A stretch of 64,000 bases of DNA from Acanthosepion lycidas. Taxonomy: Eukaryota; Mollusca; Cephalopoda; Sepiida; Sepiidae. Made by a program: the position numbers and the translations under genes. Within the stretch, counting starts at the first letter, position 1; every line of letters starts with the position of its first letter. Location: the NCBI GenBank assembly GCA_963932145.1, contig OZ010595.1, positions 94,183,095 through 94,247,094 on the forward strand, in the 5' to 3' direction. Shown here piece by piece: positions 1-10,124 of the stretch. The notes below the pieces were generated by a model that made no database searches, was not told the origin of the DNA, and saw only the letters and a list, made by a program, of their open reading frames with translations.

Positions 1-107
1 ACAAATATACCATAACCCTGGTGGGTGGGGTGCAAACAGGTGCTAGATCTTAACCAGAGATCGCCAGTAGGTAGGAAAAAAGTTACAAGTGATGGTAATA
101 TATGTGA

Positions 108-138
<31 letters not shown>

Positions 139-780
139 ATGGGAACCTCCTTAAAGTTGATTTGAGGGCAACAGATTTCTATTGTTTCTGCATATTCAAG
201 CACGGTAGATCTCGGAGAGTAATTTTCTCAAATTTTTACTCAGTCTTCATCAGTTATTGTGATATGCCAAGAACAAGATGTTTTGTTCAAATATTTGTCA
301 GTTAAACTGACTGCATGTAGAAATATATTCATGTCTTTATCTTGTAACATTAAGAACTAACCTTATGGTCATCAAACTGTTCTTTCTCTTATTGATCAAA
401 CTTGTTTAAAAAATTTATTGTTCAAAAAAATTTGTTGAGCAAAAACTAAGTGTTTAGAAAATAGACAGCAAGATAGAATTTTTTATTCTATTGGGAAACG
501 TCTTTTAGGTAGAGAAATTCTCAAGGAATGTTTTAAGAGCCACTGTAAATAATGAAGGAAAAGTTGGTCTTATTCTGCTGGTGAATTTGAAAGTGCATGG
601 GGTGTACTGCCTATACATTATATATATATCAGTTATACAGAATGCTAACCTTTTGTGCCTTGTCATAATGTTAACTCACAGTGAAAAGGAACTAACCTCT
701 TCTGGTTCACAGAATATATGCTCCTCCATTTTTTTTTTTTATGCATACCCAAAAACTGAAATGAAGTTACTTCTTGCTGA
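1..780. other. Unannotated AT-rich stretch with (ATCT)n
   Basis: No gene or known repeat was recognised. An (ATCT)n microsatellite lies at about 108-138. The 71-codon frame at 581-796 has low complexity and no recognisable motif, so it is not called. Confidence 0.5.
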
Positions 781-789
781 AAAAATGGT

Positions 790-1600
790 TGTATGAAGCT
801 GAGAGTTTAGATATTTCTGAATAGTTTTTCAACCATACATCACATGTCTAACAAGTCTATTTAGAAAATGACTTGAGTTCAGGTTAATGCTTTGGTTTTG
901 TAGTAATTTGTTGGTTGAAACAGCATCTAGCACTGCCTATTGGTTATGCAATTCCTTATCTCTTATATTATTAAATATAACTGATCCATACATCGAGGTA
1001 TTTGAAGTGTTTCGTATTTACAACATCCACATCCTGATTTTTTATCACGGATTCAGGGTAGGTGCTACCACTGCTTTCATTCCTATTCCAAATCAAAGTT
1101 TCTGTTTTTGGAAAGGCATATCTATTTCTTGGAACACTTGTTAGAGGATATTGATTTTCTGTTCAAAATCATTCTTATCCCAACTACATTGTCAGCATAT
1201 CAATCCTCACCGGCCTCAGGAGGAAAACCAGGATCATTGTCTTCTATTGGTAGATTCGTTTGGAATGTAGTATGGAATGCTTACATGATCTATGCTCATC
1301 TCTTCACCTCTGTGTTTGTAAATGTGCCAGGCCTAGACGTGGAAAAGATTAAATAGCTTAGGGCTCTCATTTCCTCCTTGTCATACTCCAGGTGAGGTTT
1401 GAAATGTTTCCGTATTAGGGGACCTCGCCAGACATGTATGAATTTGTGGACCAACACAGTTCCTCTATTTTATTGATTTATTTAGCCTAATCAAAGATGG
1501 TAGGTGGTTTATAATGGACGAGAAGAGGAAGTCTCTATTGATGTGATCATATGCTGTTGTGAGGTTGAAAATTTCCCTTATCTGTATGTGAAATATGGAT
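790..1600 (-). pseudogene. Antisense LINE reverse-transcriptase fragment, RTE-like
   Basis: Read on the minus strand, this gives broken pieces of a non-LTR reverse transcriptase. One is an NLTTAYDHINRDFLF-like segment near 1500-1550, which resembles the 'DLxxAFDxVxR' RT core. Another is a DMLTM/ADD-like region followed by a conserved stretch at 1095-1175. The same 80 bp stretch recurs at 12447-12545 and, on the plus strand, at 31560-31690, where it reads YADD. The 790-925 part recurs at 11570-11705. Stops and frameshifts in every frame show it is dead. The RTE-like assignment is from memory of peptide style and is not verified. Confidence 0.5.
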
Positions 1601-1654
1601 GATCAAAAATTACACCAGCTCATTAGGAATGTTTATTTCTGTTTCCCCACTGTT

Positions 1655-1790
1655 TCTTCATGGCTCTCCCCAGCTTCTTGTCTTTTGTAGGTCTTAATAA
1701 AGTTCGTTTTTTTGCTCTCTCTCCTAATCCCTGTTCTACCAACCATTTACACAAGACTGTTAGGTACATTATTGTAGTGGGAATAATAAC
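1655..1790 (-). repeat. LINE 3' end fragment, RTE-like family
   Basis: On the minus strand this carries the 3' coding end of the RTE-like LINE, a 'RATxDRKxWRAxI'-type segment. The same stretch recurs at 6530, 12860, 30825, 31255, 36245, 37795 and 56170. It is directly followed on the plus strand by the J1 LINE insertion at about 1800. Confidence 0.45.
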
Positions 1791-1799
1791 TTACTGGTC

Positions 1800-2672
1800 T
1801 TGAAATGGACCTCCAATCGGTTGTTAACTGGGGCAACAATTGGATGGTCAAATTTAACGCCTCAAAAACTAAACTACTCTCCATTAACCACCATAGATAT
1901 CCTTACCTACCCTCCATTAGAATGTCTGATAATCAACTTCTTGAGAGTGACTCCCTGTGTCTGCTCGGTCTCACGTTGACTGCTGACCTGAGATGGAACA
2001 AATACATTGAGTCAATTGCATCGTCCACTGCGAGGAAAGTTGGCTCTCTGTGCCGTGCCAGGAAATTTTTCTCCCCTGAATCGATACTTCAAATATACAA
2101 AATGACCATTCGCCCTTGCATGGAGTATTGCTGCCATATATGGTCTGGGGCACCTTCTGTTTACCTCAGAGTTCTTGACAAGATCCAGAGACGGATATGT
2201 AATGTGATTGGCCCTGATCTGGCATCTCACCTGCAGCCACTATCTCACAGACGCGCTGTCACCTCTCTCTGTCTCTTCTACAAATACTTTCATGGCAATT
2301 GCTCTGATGAGCTGCTTTCCCTGGTCCCCAGTCTCCATGAATACCAGCGCCTTATGAGGCTGGCATCCCGCTCTCAGCCTTACACTGTAGAAACTTTAGA
2401 ATGTAGCCGTCTCTTCTACTCCAATAGCTTCATACCTCACACCTCCCGCCTGTGGAACACCCTTCCCAATTACAGTTTCCCTGATAGCTATAATCTCCAA
2501 CTATTCAAATGTAATGTCAATCGACATCTCCAGTTACCTTGATCTACACACTACCCTTCCCTTCATCCTTTCTTCTATCACTCCTATCTGCTCTTACTAC
2601 AAATCTTATGCAACCCCACTGCATCCTAGTGGCTTCATGCCTTGCTTGGGCTGCTAAGCTTAAAAAAAAAAA
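1800..2672 (+). pseudogene. 5'-truncated jockey-like LINE (J1), reverse transcriptase C-terminus
   Basis: An open frame of 245 codons (1805-2542) matches the C-terminal third of a jockey/CR1-style non-LTR reverse transcriptase. It contains WGNNWMVKFNASKTKLLSI, LLGLTLTADLRWN, RPCMEYCCHIWSGAP and DKIQRRICNVIG, then a tail rich in Arg and Phe ending near LFKCNVNRHLQLP. The catalytic YADD block lies upstream and is missing, so this is a 5'-truncated copy. It is followed by about 120 bp of 3' UTR and a poly(A) run at about 2660-2680. The frame is intact to its stop, so this copy is younger than the other J1 pieces here. A possible short target duplication (GTCTTG) flanks it at about 1796 and 2688. 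The first ATG is only a convenient start inside the truncated ORF2. Confidence 0.85.
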
Positions 2673-2689
2673 GAAAAAAGTTGTGTCTT

Positions 2690-3200
2690 GCCTGCCTGGA
2701 TCAAACCTGCATCCAATATTAGTTGTCCTATTATGGGCATTAGGAAGCATATGAAAATTGTAATGCTGCATAAACACTCTGGCAAGTATTACCACTTAGC
2801 AAATCAAAGTACTATAGGCTAGCCATACAAAGTGCTAATATGTGCACTGGGTCATGTTTCATTGGAAAAAGTGTAAAAATTAATGGAATTATTCATTTTG
2901 TTTCAATCAATTTGCATAAGGGTGTATATATGTTGGTCAATGGGATTTATAGGTCGCAGTATCTATAGTGTTATCTTAAAGGTGAATATGTAGATGGTAA
3001 CTATTAAATTTCAATTATTCTAGAAGACTACTGAGTAAAAATTTTGCTGTTACACCCGGTATATATATAAACTGTAGCAAAACGTATATTTGGTATTGGT
3101 ATAAATTTTAGTGTTTAGTTTACATCATGGATTGTTTTTCATATTTGATCTCTCTCTTTTTCTTTTTGACATAATTCTTCATATTGGTCAGCATGGTTTT
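2690..3200. other. No recognisable feature
   Basis: AT-rich sequence between two LINE fragments. No reading frame, repeat or RNA motif was recognised. Confidence 0.4.
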
Positions 3201-3239
3201 CCATCTCTTCTTATCTTTCATTGTTTTTTCTTTTATAAC

Positions 3240-3780
3240 CTTTTTCTAAGCATATCACCCCAAGCAATGCAGAAGTGCCACTAGCATGCAAGGGGTTACA
3301 GAGAGTGAGAACAAGAGTAAAGAGAGGGGTGTTTGAGGAAAGGATAAAGAGAAGGATGAGGATCAAGATCAAGGCATCAGAAGATGTTGATTGACATTAC
3401 ATTTAAATTTTTGAAGATTATAGCTATCAAGGAAGCAAGTAAGAGGAAAGGAGTTCCACTCTTGGGAAGTGTGAAGAAGCTGTAGGAGTAAAAGAGACAG
3501 CTAAGCTACATTTAACCGTTTCACCCATGAAATGGTGGGACCGAGATGCCAACCTAGTAGCATGCTAAAATTCATGTAGTTGGGATACCAGTGAAAGTAG
3601 CTCGTTGGAGCAGTTGCCATAAAAATATATATAGAAAAGACAAAGAGAAGCCAGAAGATGTCTGTGTGAAAGTGACTGTAGATGAGATGCCAGATCAGGA
3701 CCTATCAGAGTATCACTTCATGTATTTGCACAAAGTTGTCAAGTAGGGTTGAACACTTGTCTTCAGTAAATCTTGTGAGT
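3240..3780 (-). repeat. J1 LINE 3' fragment, antisense
   Basis: The J1 3' end is visible in reverse. It shows the 'CAATGCAGAAGTGCCACTAG' type 3' UTR near 3265 and TGATTGACATTACATTTAAA near 3390, which encodes the FKCNVN end of ORF2. Degraded RT C-terminus follows up to the Ser/His-rich block near 3700. The same order is seen in the copies at 16.4, 32.2, 38.9 and 59.5 kb. No open frame survives. Confidence 0.7.
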
Positions 3781-3789
3781 GTTAAGTTC

Positions 3790-4640
3790 TACAAGCCCAT
3801 CAACCTTACTTTCTAATTATTAGCAACAGTTTTCTTGCAGTCCCTATTCTCATTTTCCATATTCTTAATATTCGTAAGTAAAACAATGAATTCAAGACTT
3901 TTCTTCATCAATAATATAATTGCTTGGCATTTGGTGTTTATAGAGAAGATTAGTTTTTAAAATACTAAAAGACAAACTTTTTGTTTGGTTGAGGAATAAA
4001 CTGACTGAAACATTGTCAAAGATAAAATAAAGATGATCAATGAAAATCCACTGCAAACCATTTAAGAAAAACTCAGGAATTTATGAACAGTTTGCATCTC
4101 TTAATGTAGTTTGAAATTTACCTATTGAAAGGATATTTCTGGTGAATAATCAGGTAAATTTGCAGGTAGAATTGAAACGAACAAGTCAGGATTGAAGAAA
4201 AAAGATTAGAATTTTATGTTCCCACCTGATAGAATGAATAAAAACAATGGTGAAATCTTTGCTCATTGTAATTGGAATAATGCCAAGTGAGAGAATTGAA
4301 AAATTGGTAATTTTGTACCAAAAAAAACATGTTGAAGACTACAAAGATGCCCTTTGAAGAAGAAAAACATCTTAGTTCCTTTTAAATATTCAACAGAATA
4401 TTTATTTCTTTTTCTTTTCTTTCTGAGGGAAAAATTCATAATTCTTTTGTTGCATACAACTTGTTCTATTGTTTTGAAAATAGTGTTTGTAGCTTTGGCC
4501 CATGAGCAAAAATATCAATAATAAGCTATAAATATTTCATCATCTTCCTTTATATTTTTAATCAGTTTTTGTTCTTATAACAAATTTTGAGAAGCAAAAT
4601 TCCTGTCAAATAAAATGTTGCCAAGATTTCATTTGAAAGT
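3790..4640. other. No recognisable feature
   Basis: AT-rich unique-looking DNA. No coding, RNA or repeat signal was recognised. Confidence 0.4.
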
Positions 4641-4649
4641 TTTTGTAAT

Positions 4650-5425
4650 AGTACTCTTTTTATCATCTAATAGTTCACTTCTTTATGCTGTCCTGGGTAA
4701 GACGTTAAACTACATCCACACCCTGGGTAAGACGTTAAACTACATCCAGCAGCAAGACTTCTGATCAAGAGGTTTTGAGAGGCGTAGAAGCACCTCTTAA
4801 TTGCTGGTGTTCCAGGTCCATCCTGATCCTGGGTGGTAGCACCTGTTAGGATCCAGGCTATGGGAAAATAGTTAACTATTAGCAGCAATAATTTTTTGAA
4901 AAAAATTATTACCAGAAATACAATTTTGAAGGAAAAATATTACCAGAAACAGATTTTTGACAAAACAAAATATTAGCAGCAATAAAAAATGTTGTTGGCA
5001 TTAAATAACCCATTGAGGTTGATATGCCATAAAACAAAATAAACCAAACCAATCTATACCAAAGAATACATATTCTGTTTACACAAATCTATCCTAAAAA
5101 TGTTGTCAGCATTAAATAACCCATTGAGGTTGATATGCCGTAAAACAAAATAAACAAAACCAATCTAAACCAAAGAATACATATTCTATTCATACGAATC
5201 TACGCTAAAAATGTTGTCAGCATTAAATAACCCATTGAGGTTGATATGCTGTAAAACAAAATAAACCAAACCAAACTTTTTAATGAACCTGAAATATCAT
5301 TTGATAGTGCTCTTTTTATGAATCTGAAATAACTATTTGATATTGTTCTTTTAATAAATGTGAAATAATCATTTGATAGTGCTCTTTTTATGAATCTGAA
5401 ATATCAGTTGATAGTGTTAAAAGTA
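4650..5425 (+). repeat. Short tandem repeat (~38 bp unit) split by a SINE insertion
   Basis: A unit like GATAGTGCTCTTTTTATGAA is present once at about 4650-4680 and about four times at 5295-5425, with a period near 38 bp. SINE C lies between the two blocks, so it probably inserted into a pre-existing array. Confidence 0.55.
4685..5280 (+). repeat. SINE C copy with tandemly triplicated 3' tail
   Basis: The copy begins with a duplicated CCTGGGTAAGACGTTAAACT motif at about 4692 and 4722. It continues with 'GCAGCAAGACTTCTGATCA', 'CACCTCTTAATTGCTGGTG', 'GGTAGCACCTGTTAGGATC' and 'GCTATGGGAAAATAGTTAAC'. A loose array of TTACCAGAAA/TTAGCAGCAA units follows at 4875-4990. The 3' tail (GGCATTAAATAACCCATTGA then GGTTGATATGCCATAAAAC) is present three times, starting near 4991, 5102 and 5213 with a period of about 111 bp. 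Other copies are at 15.1, 24.4 and 27.3 kb. No tRNA or 5S head could be recognised. Confidence 0.7.
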
Positions 5426-5429
5426 ACAT

Positions 5430-6525
5430 TCTTTACGAAAAGTTCTAAAAAGCAGGATTTAGAATAAACCTTTCCAAAAATTTATGGTCTGGAATTTGAA
5501 TTAAAGTAGTGATGACATATATCTTGAATCCATCATAATAATTCAGAATCAGAAACTAAGCACTTCAAAGACCTTAGTATATGAATCAGTTCTAGCAAAT
5601 TTAGTACAGAAGATAAAGAAATTGAACCAAGGATTGGTTCTAAGGGTTCTTTTGTCCAACATCATAAGATGTAACAGAACCAAAATATTAATTTAGGAAT
5701 TCATGTTAAATAGTCTTTTATGGATGTTATGCATGGCATACAAATTGTTCAAAAAGTGTTTAACTATTCGCTAGTTACAACTATTTTCTTAGAACAAAGA
5801 TTAAAAATGGTTTCAAGTAAATGTCGGTTGCAGGGACATGATCAAATTTCACAGGCTGGTGACTGAGAACCACAAATAAAGAACTTTATGAAATAATACA
5901 AACCAGATCACTTGTAGACATCCAATGGTAGTAATAGCTAAAATGAATAGCACATGTAACTTGAGGAGAAAACAATGACATAATCAAGATGTTGATGTTT
6001 CACACTACATTAAACAAAAGGTTAGGAAGGAAACTCCCATCAATATAGGAAAGAGTGTAACACTTAATTTGTGAAACCTATTTTTCTGAAAAACTATTTA
6101 AGAGAAAGATTAAAAGATTTTAACTGAAAATAATATTAACAGTTTGGTCAATGAATGCAAAATGTTCTCTCTATGGAAATGGCTAATCAGAACATTACCA
6201 TTCTTCTCAAACTCTAAGAGTAAATTCTCACATACTAGTGAGAGCATATATGAGGCTCTCCACAAAAGTATTGCCTCATATTTTATTATATTGACTCCTA
6301 GCATCATAGGAGATTATTAGTGATATAGCAGAAGATGTTGGACCTTCCTACCAATAACCCATATTACAAATATTAACCTGGTAAAATGGTGTGTGACATG
6401 AAAGAGTGTACAAAGCCAAGGTGTGCCACTGAATTACATCTTGAAGATAAAATTGTACATACTGACATTCATTGATGCTTACTTAATATTTATGGAGATC
6501 AAAACAGTGCATAAGCCCTGCTTAA
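5430..6525. other. Mostly unrecognised; one dispersed repeat at 5930-6020
   Basis: The stretch near 5935-6015 (ATGTAACTTGAGGAGAAAAC and flanks) recurs inverted at about 11345-11430 and in the same orientation at about 36165-36235. It is therefore part of an unidentified dispersed repeat. Nothing else was recognised. Small frames at 6110-6307 and 6423-6641 lack any known motif. Confidence 0.45.
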
Positions 6526-6529
6526 GAGA

Positions 6530-6660
6530 TTTTATAAATTGTTGGCAGACAGGGATTAGGGGGATAGCAAAAAAACAACATTTACTGAGATTTAAAAAGG
6601 AAAGGAAGTTGTGGAGAGCTATTATTGTCAATGTTCTGTAGAAAAAGCTTTATATAACAT
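6530..6660 (+). repeat. RTE-like LINE 3' end fragment
   Basis: In the plus direction this resembles the family's 3' end. A KQHLLRFKKERKLWRAIIVNV segment matches the 'RATxDRKLWRAxI' end seen antisense elsewhere. It ends with a Gly/Lys-rich run near 6645. Confidence 0.45.
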
Positions 6661-6810
6661 AAAACCAAATGGAGAGAGGAAAACAGTGTTTTCCCAAAAT
6701 ATTGATTGGGAAGAGCCTGTCTGTATAAAAAAAACAAACATTATTTGAAATTATGACATTTTACTTGGGGTTGAATACTGACCTTCAGCTCTGATGGGAA
6801 ATATATTTTT

Positions 6811-7209
6811 ATGATTGATTGATTTGGTTTTTATGGTTTACCAACCCTTATAATGCAGGCTATTTAAAGCCAGAAAATATTTCAGATTCTAAGAATTTTT
6901 CTGTTTGAGATAATAATAGTTTAGTGATACAAGTCTTACTGATTAACCCATAGTTTGGGGGAGAATAGATGGATTCATATCTTTCCCAAGGGTATTTTCA
7001 CATAAGTGAATATATTGAAACCGACAGGAATTGGAACTCAGCTCCCCAATTAAGAATTCCAAGACATCCTTTACACCATATACACATCCAAGCTTACAGA
7101 ACCTAGTATTCTCAAATGATCCTCCTTCTAGGTACTGACCAGATTCGACATTGCTTAACTTCAATAATTGCATCAGGAACTGGTGTTTCAACATGATGTG
7201 TCCATAAGC
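6811..7209 (-). repeat. SINE with chimeric 5S rRNA + tRNA-like head
   Basis: Read on the minus strand, 7209 to 7090 aligns by eye along nearly the whole 5S rRNA. It shows CATGTTGAAACACC, then TTGAAGTTAAGCAATGTCGA, CTGGTCAGTACCTAG and AGGTTCTGTAAGC. A tRNA-like part follows directly, with a B-box-like GAGTTCCAATTCCTG near 7025. Next comes a body with CTATGGGTTAATCAGTA near 6950. The tail, at 6811-6880, is GGCTTTAAATAGCC..AAGGGTTGGTAAACCATAAAA. Two further copies are at 57.9 and 58.4 kb. A 5S head suggests Pol III transcription from the internal control region (family knowledge). This copy has many substitutions and is likely old. Confidence 0.75.
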
Positions 7210-7740
7210 TAAAAGGGGAGAGATTGATAATCTAATATGGCGGTAAAGAAAATCAAATTATGTCAGATATAGATTTTTTTTAAATGACAGAGAAGTGAAA
7301 ATATTCTACTCTGTTTGCAAATTATTTAGTTTTTAATTAATGGGAAAATAATTTTGCTGCAATAAAAATTGGGTATATCTACTGAAAATTTGAACCTTGT
7401 GAATTTCGTGTGCAGGGGGAAAAAACTAATGCTTTCCATCATGTCTTTTGCTTGAATATGAAACCATATGATCACAAGATGTTATAATCCATAAAGTATG
7501 TTGCTTACAAATATAATTATTTCCAGAAGGGTAAAAAGAGAAAAAAAATCACAAATAAAGATGAACACAGCTTTATGCTTTAACTCCAATTTATGACTTT
7601 CACTGCTGAAGGATTTAAAGTATTTATATCTCGTTTCCAAAGAAGAGAAAGTGAAAATAAATCTTTTGATTCTCACTGTCTCTTATAAATTTCTTTAAAG
7701 AGTTTAATTTTCTTTGTGGGAAACATAAAAGTTGTTTGGC
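7210..7740. other. No recognisable feature
   Basis: AT-rich. The 64-codon frame at 7482-7676 (minus) shows no family motif. Confidence 0.4.
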
Positions 7741-7779
7741 TATGGAAAAATTGGAATTTAGTCAGAGATAGATCAAAGA

Positions 7780-7957
7780 TTATGAGACATCATCATTATC
7801 AACCTTCTCTTCATCAGCATCAGTTCCATCAGCTGACCAGTCCCCACCTCCTTCTGTCTCAGTTGTATGACAATATCTGAGTTTCTTTGAAGAATCTTTC
7901 AGTGCACTTAGTGATGTTTTCAACTCATTTTCACAGTGTCTTCCCTTCTTCTTTGGC
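7780..7957 (-). CDS. Candidate terminal coding exon or retrocopy piece, unknown protein
   Basis: On the minus strand about 59 codons stay open to a stop at 7780-7782. The peptide begins PKKKGRHCENELKTSL, continues SALKDSSKKLRYCHTTETE, and ends in an acidic tail (GGGDWSADGTDADEE then KVDNDDVS). The composition, basic then strongly acidic with Trp and Cys, and the higher GC contrast with the surrounding low-complexity frames and look like a real protein C-terminus. Two in-frame stops lie just upstream. An AG dinucleotide near 7959 could serve as a splice acceptor but has a weak pyrimidine tract. I do not recognise the family. It could be a last exon, a retrocopy fragment or part of an unrecognised transposon. 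Confidence 0.3.
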
Positions 7958-8146
7958 CTAACATGGTATTTTGTAGAATTTTATTAGACATTCTCATGAG
8001 GTCAAAAATGTAGTTTTTATATCAGACTTTTCTTTTCCTAGGTAGATGACCATTAACATGGCCATTGTACTATATCAACCCATTTGGTTATATATCAGAT
8101 AAAAAAAGGTGCGAATATATTACTGCTGGATTTCTTCTTCTTTGTA

Positions 8147-8226
8147 TTAGGTTGGTGCAAAAATAATTTCGTTTTCTCACATAGTAACATATGTTAGAAA
8201 ACGAAATTATTTTTGCACCAACCTAA
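8147..8226. mobile_element. 80 bp mariner-type MITE with perfect 31 bp inverted repeats
   Basis: Two perfect 31 bp inverted repeats (8147-8177 and 8196-8226), starting TTAGGTTGGTGCAAAAATAA, enclose an 18 bp spacer and are flanked by TA on both sides (8145-8146, 8227-8228). The end resembles the terminal repeat of Hsmar1/MADE1-type mariners (TTAGGTTGGTGCAAAAGTAA, from memory). It has no coding capacity and would depend on a mariner transposase supplied elsewhere. The lack of any arm mismatch suggests a young insertion. Confidence 0.92.
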
Positions 8227-8699
8227 TATTTGATATATAAAGCAAAAGATGTTGCATGATGCATCCTGGGATTTGGTCTCAATGTGGCTCCGATGATAGT
8301 ACAGCTTCAATAACTGTATTCGTTATCTCAAGAGGACAAAGTGAAGGAAGCAACGTCTGCTTACATTGATATCTTCTTTTAATGATTGTTTTGTATCAGT
8401 GACATGTGTCAAAGAGTATGTGTCTCAATTCATACTTAACAGCAAGGATCCATATCACTTGAAGGAAAAGATGAAGGTATTAGGCCCTTAAAGTCAGTAG
8501 GCAAGACCACACCCTGTGAGGGAATGTGGTTCCTGATATTTCTAACCAAATCATGTGACGGAATGTATTTTCTCTTTGTGGAAAACTTGGACATTTCCAA
8601 GTCTGTGGTTGTCTCAGAGTGCTCACTGACTTCTTTAAACAAAAATGATTTCTTGTGACAGGGAGGAAGAGATGACTGACACTCCATTGAAGACGAGGA

Positions 8700-10120
8700 T
8701 ACAAGAATCGCCAGAGCAAAACAGAATGATTTGGTGAAGGGATAATGATGTGCTATTGGCCAAGAAATGGATTTGTCGGTTGACATGAGATTCTTTGTGA
8801 CTGTGATATTGTTAGAAGAAAACAGATCAGTTATTGGGGATGTATGCTGGTTCTGTTCAGACAATGGCTCCCATTATATCAATTCGACCAAGTGGTAATA
8901 AAAGGCATCAATCTGGTTTCTTCAATGGCAGGAGAAAGTGCTCCATCTGAAAACTGACTCCTTGTGTGCATATCATTGGCTTAAGAATAGTTTCTACTGC
9001 AAGATAAAAGTACACATCAAGGCAGCAGGAGAAATGTTGATGAAGAGGAGGCTTCAAATATTCTTGCAGCTAATAGGAGGAATATCGGCTGTCAATTGAT
9101 GTGACATTAGTAAGAACAGAACGGAGCCAAGAAACTAACAAGAGTGCCCCAAAAATGGCTCAAGCCTATTAAGAAGGGAAGAAATGTCACTGTTGCTCAA
9201 GAGCAAGAGACAGATATTGGACATTCTCCAGCATAGCCTGCATCCTAGGATAAGGTTAACAGCCTACTTTATAAGACAAGTTAGTACATCTACATCGAAG
9301 ATAGCCATATGATCTGCAATAAAATCTTGTATGAAATGTCAATCATTAGATCCAGTGTCTGTACACTGGAGGATAGGGGAACTTGGATATCTACATTAGT
9401 TGGAGCCGTTTGGGAATGGATATTACCCACTATGGTAATAGTCACTTCTAGCCCTCATCAACTGTGAACCCTACAGATTCACAAAATGATGGTCCATTCA
9501 ATGCCAGTACTTGGGCAGTGTGATTCATTAATTTGAAGCTGTTTTTTTGTGAGTGGGGTCCAGTGAATGAAAAAGTGACAATGACAGTTCCTTCACTTGC
9601 AGGCAATGTGTGGCTATGGTTCCAATGTGCCTACGTCACACGTGGAAACAGAATTATAGAGAGATGGCACAGGACCATAAAGACCATTTCAGCCAGGAAG
9701 CATGACACTATACAGGAAATATTTTACTGGCACAATGTGACACCCAAAGATGGTGTTTCATCTTCTTCAGCCCCAGAAAACACGATACATAAATACCATG
9801 TCAGAATCAAAGTGTTTGATGCTGTTCTTCCAACTGAACTGCAGGATGAATCGGGGGCATACAAGATGAGGGATCTTGTCTGGCTCAAGCTCTCCAAGCA
9901 TAGGATGCACTACAAGATACAAAGTGGGCTGCATGACCGGAGTCAACAGTCAGCAGAATTTGATGGAGTTTCATGTCTCATAAATGACATGCATTCCTAC
10001 CCAGAGTCATACTAGTCAGGAAATGATAGCAGATCTGAGCAAATTGTAAGGTTTACCCAGGGTAGGAATAACCTTGTCAGAATCTGATGAAGATTCATTT
10101 GCACGTGAATCACCTGCAGA
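8700..10120 (+). mobile_element. Fossil LTR retroelement, pol relic (RNase H to integrase)
   Basis: Pieces of an LTR-retroelement pol gene are visible. An RNase H-like part lies near 8750-9160. It is followed by an integrase zinc-binding region near 9200-9400 and integrase core with a C-terminal part up to about 10015. The style is that of Ty3/gypsy-like elements common in molluscs, but a BEL-type origin is not excluded. It is clearly broken, with several breaks, and the LTRs were not identified, so the true ends are unknown. It is old by appearance. The antisense frames at 8436-8864 are shadows of this relic. Confidence 0.65.
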
Positions 10121-10124
10121 TGAA

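Noticed and set aside
8436-8864. 142-codon minus-strand frame as a host gene
   Set aside because: It lies antisense to, and just before, the LTR-element pol relic and shows no motif. It is most likely a shadow frame.
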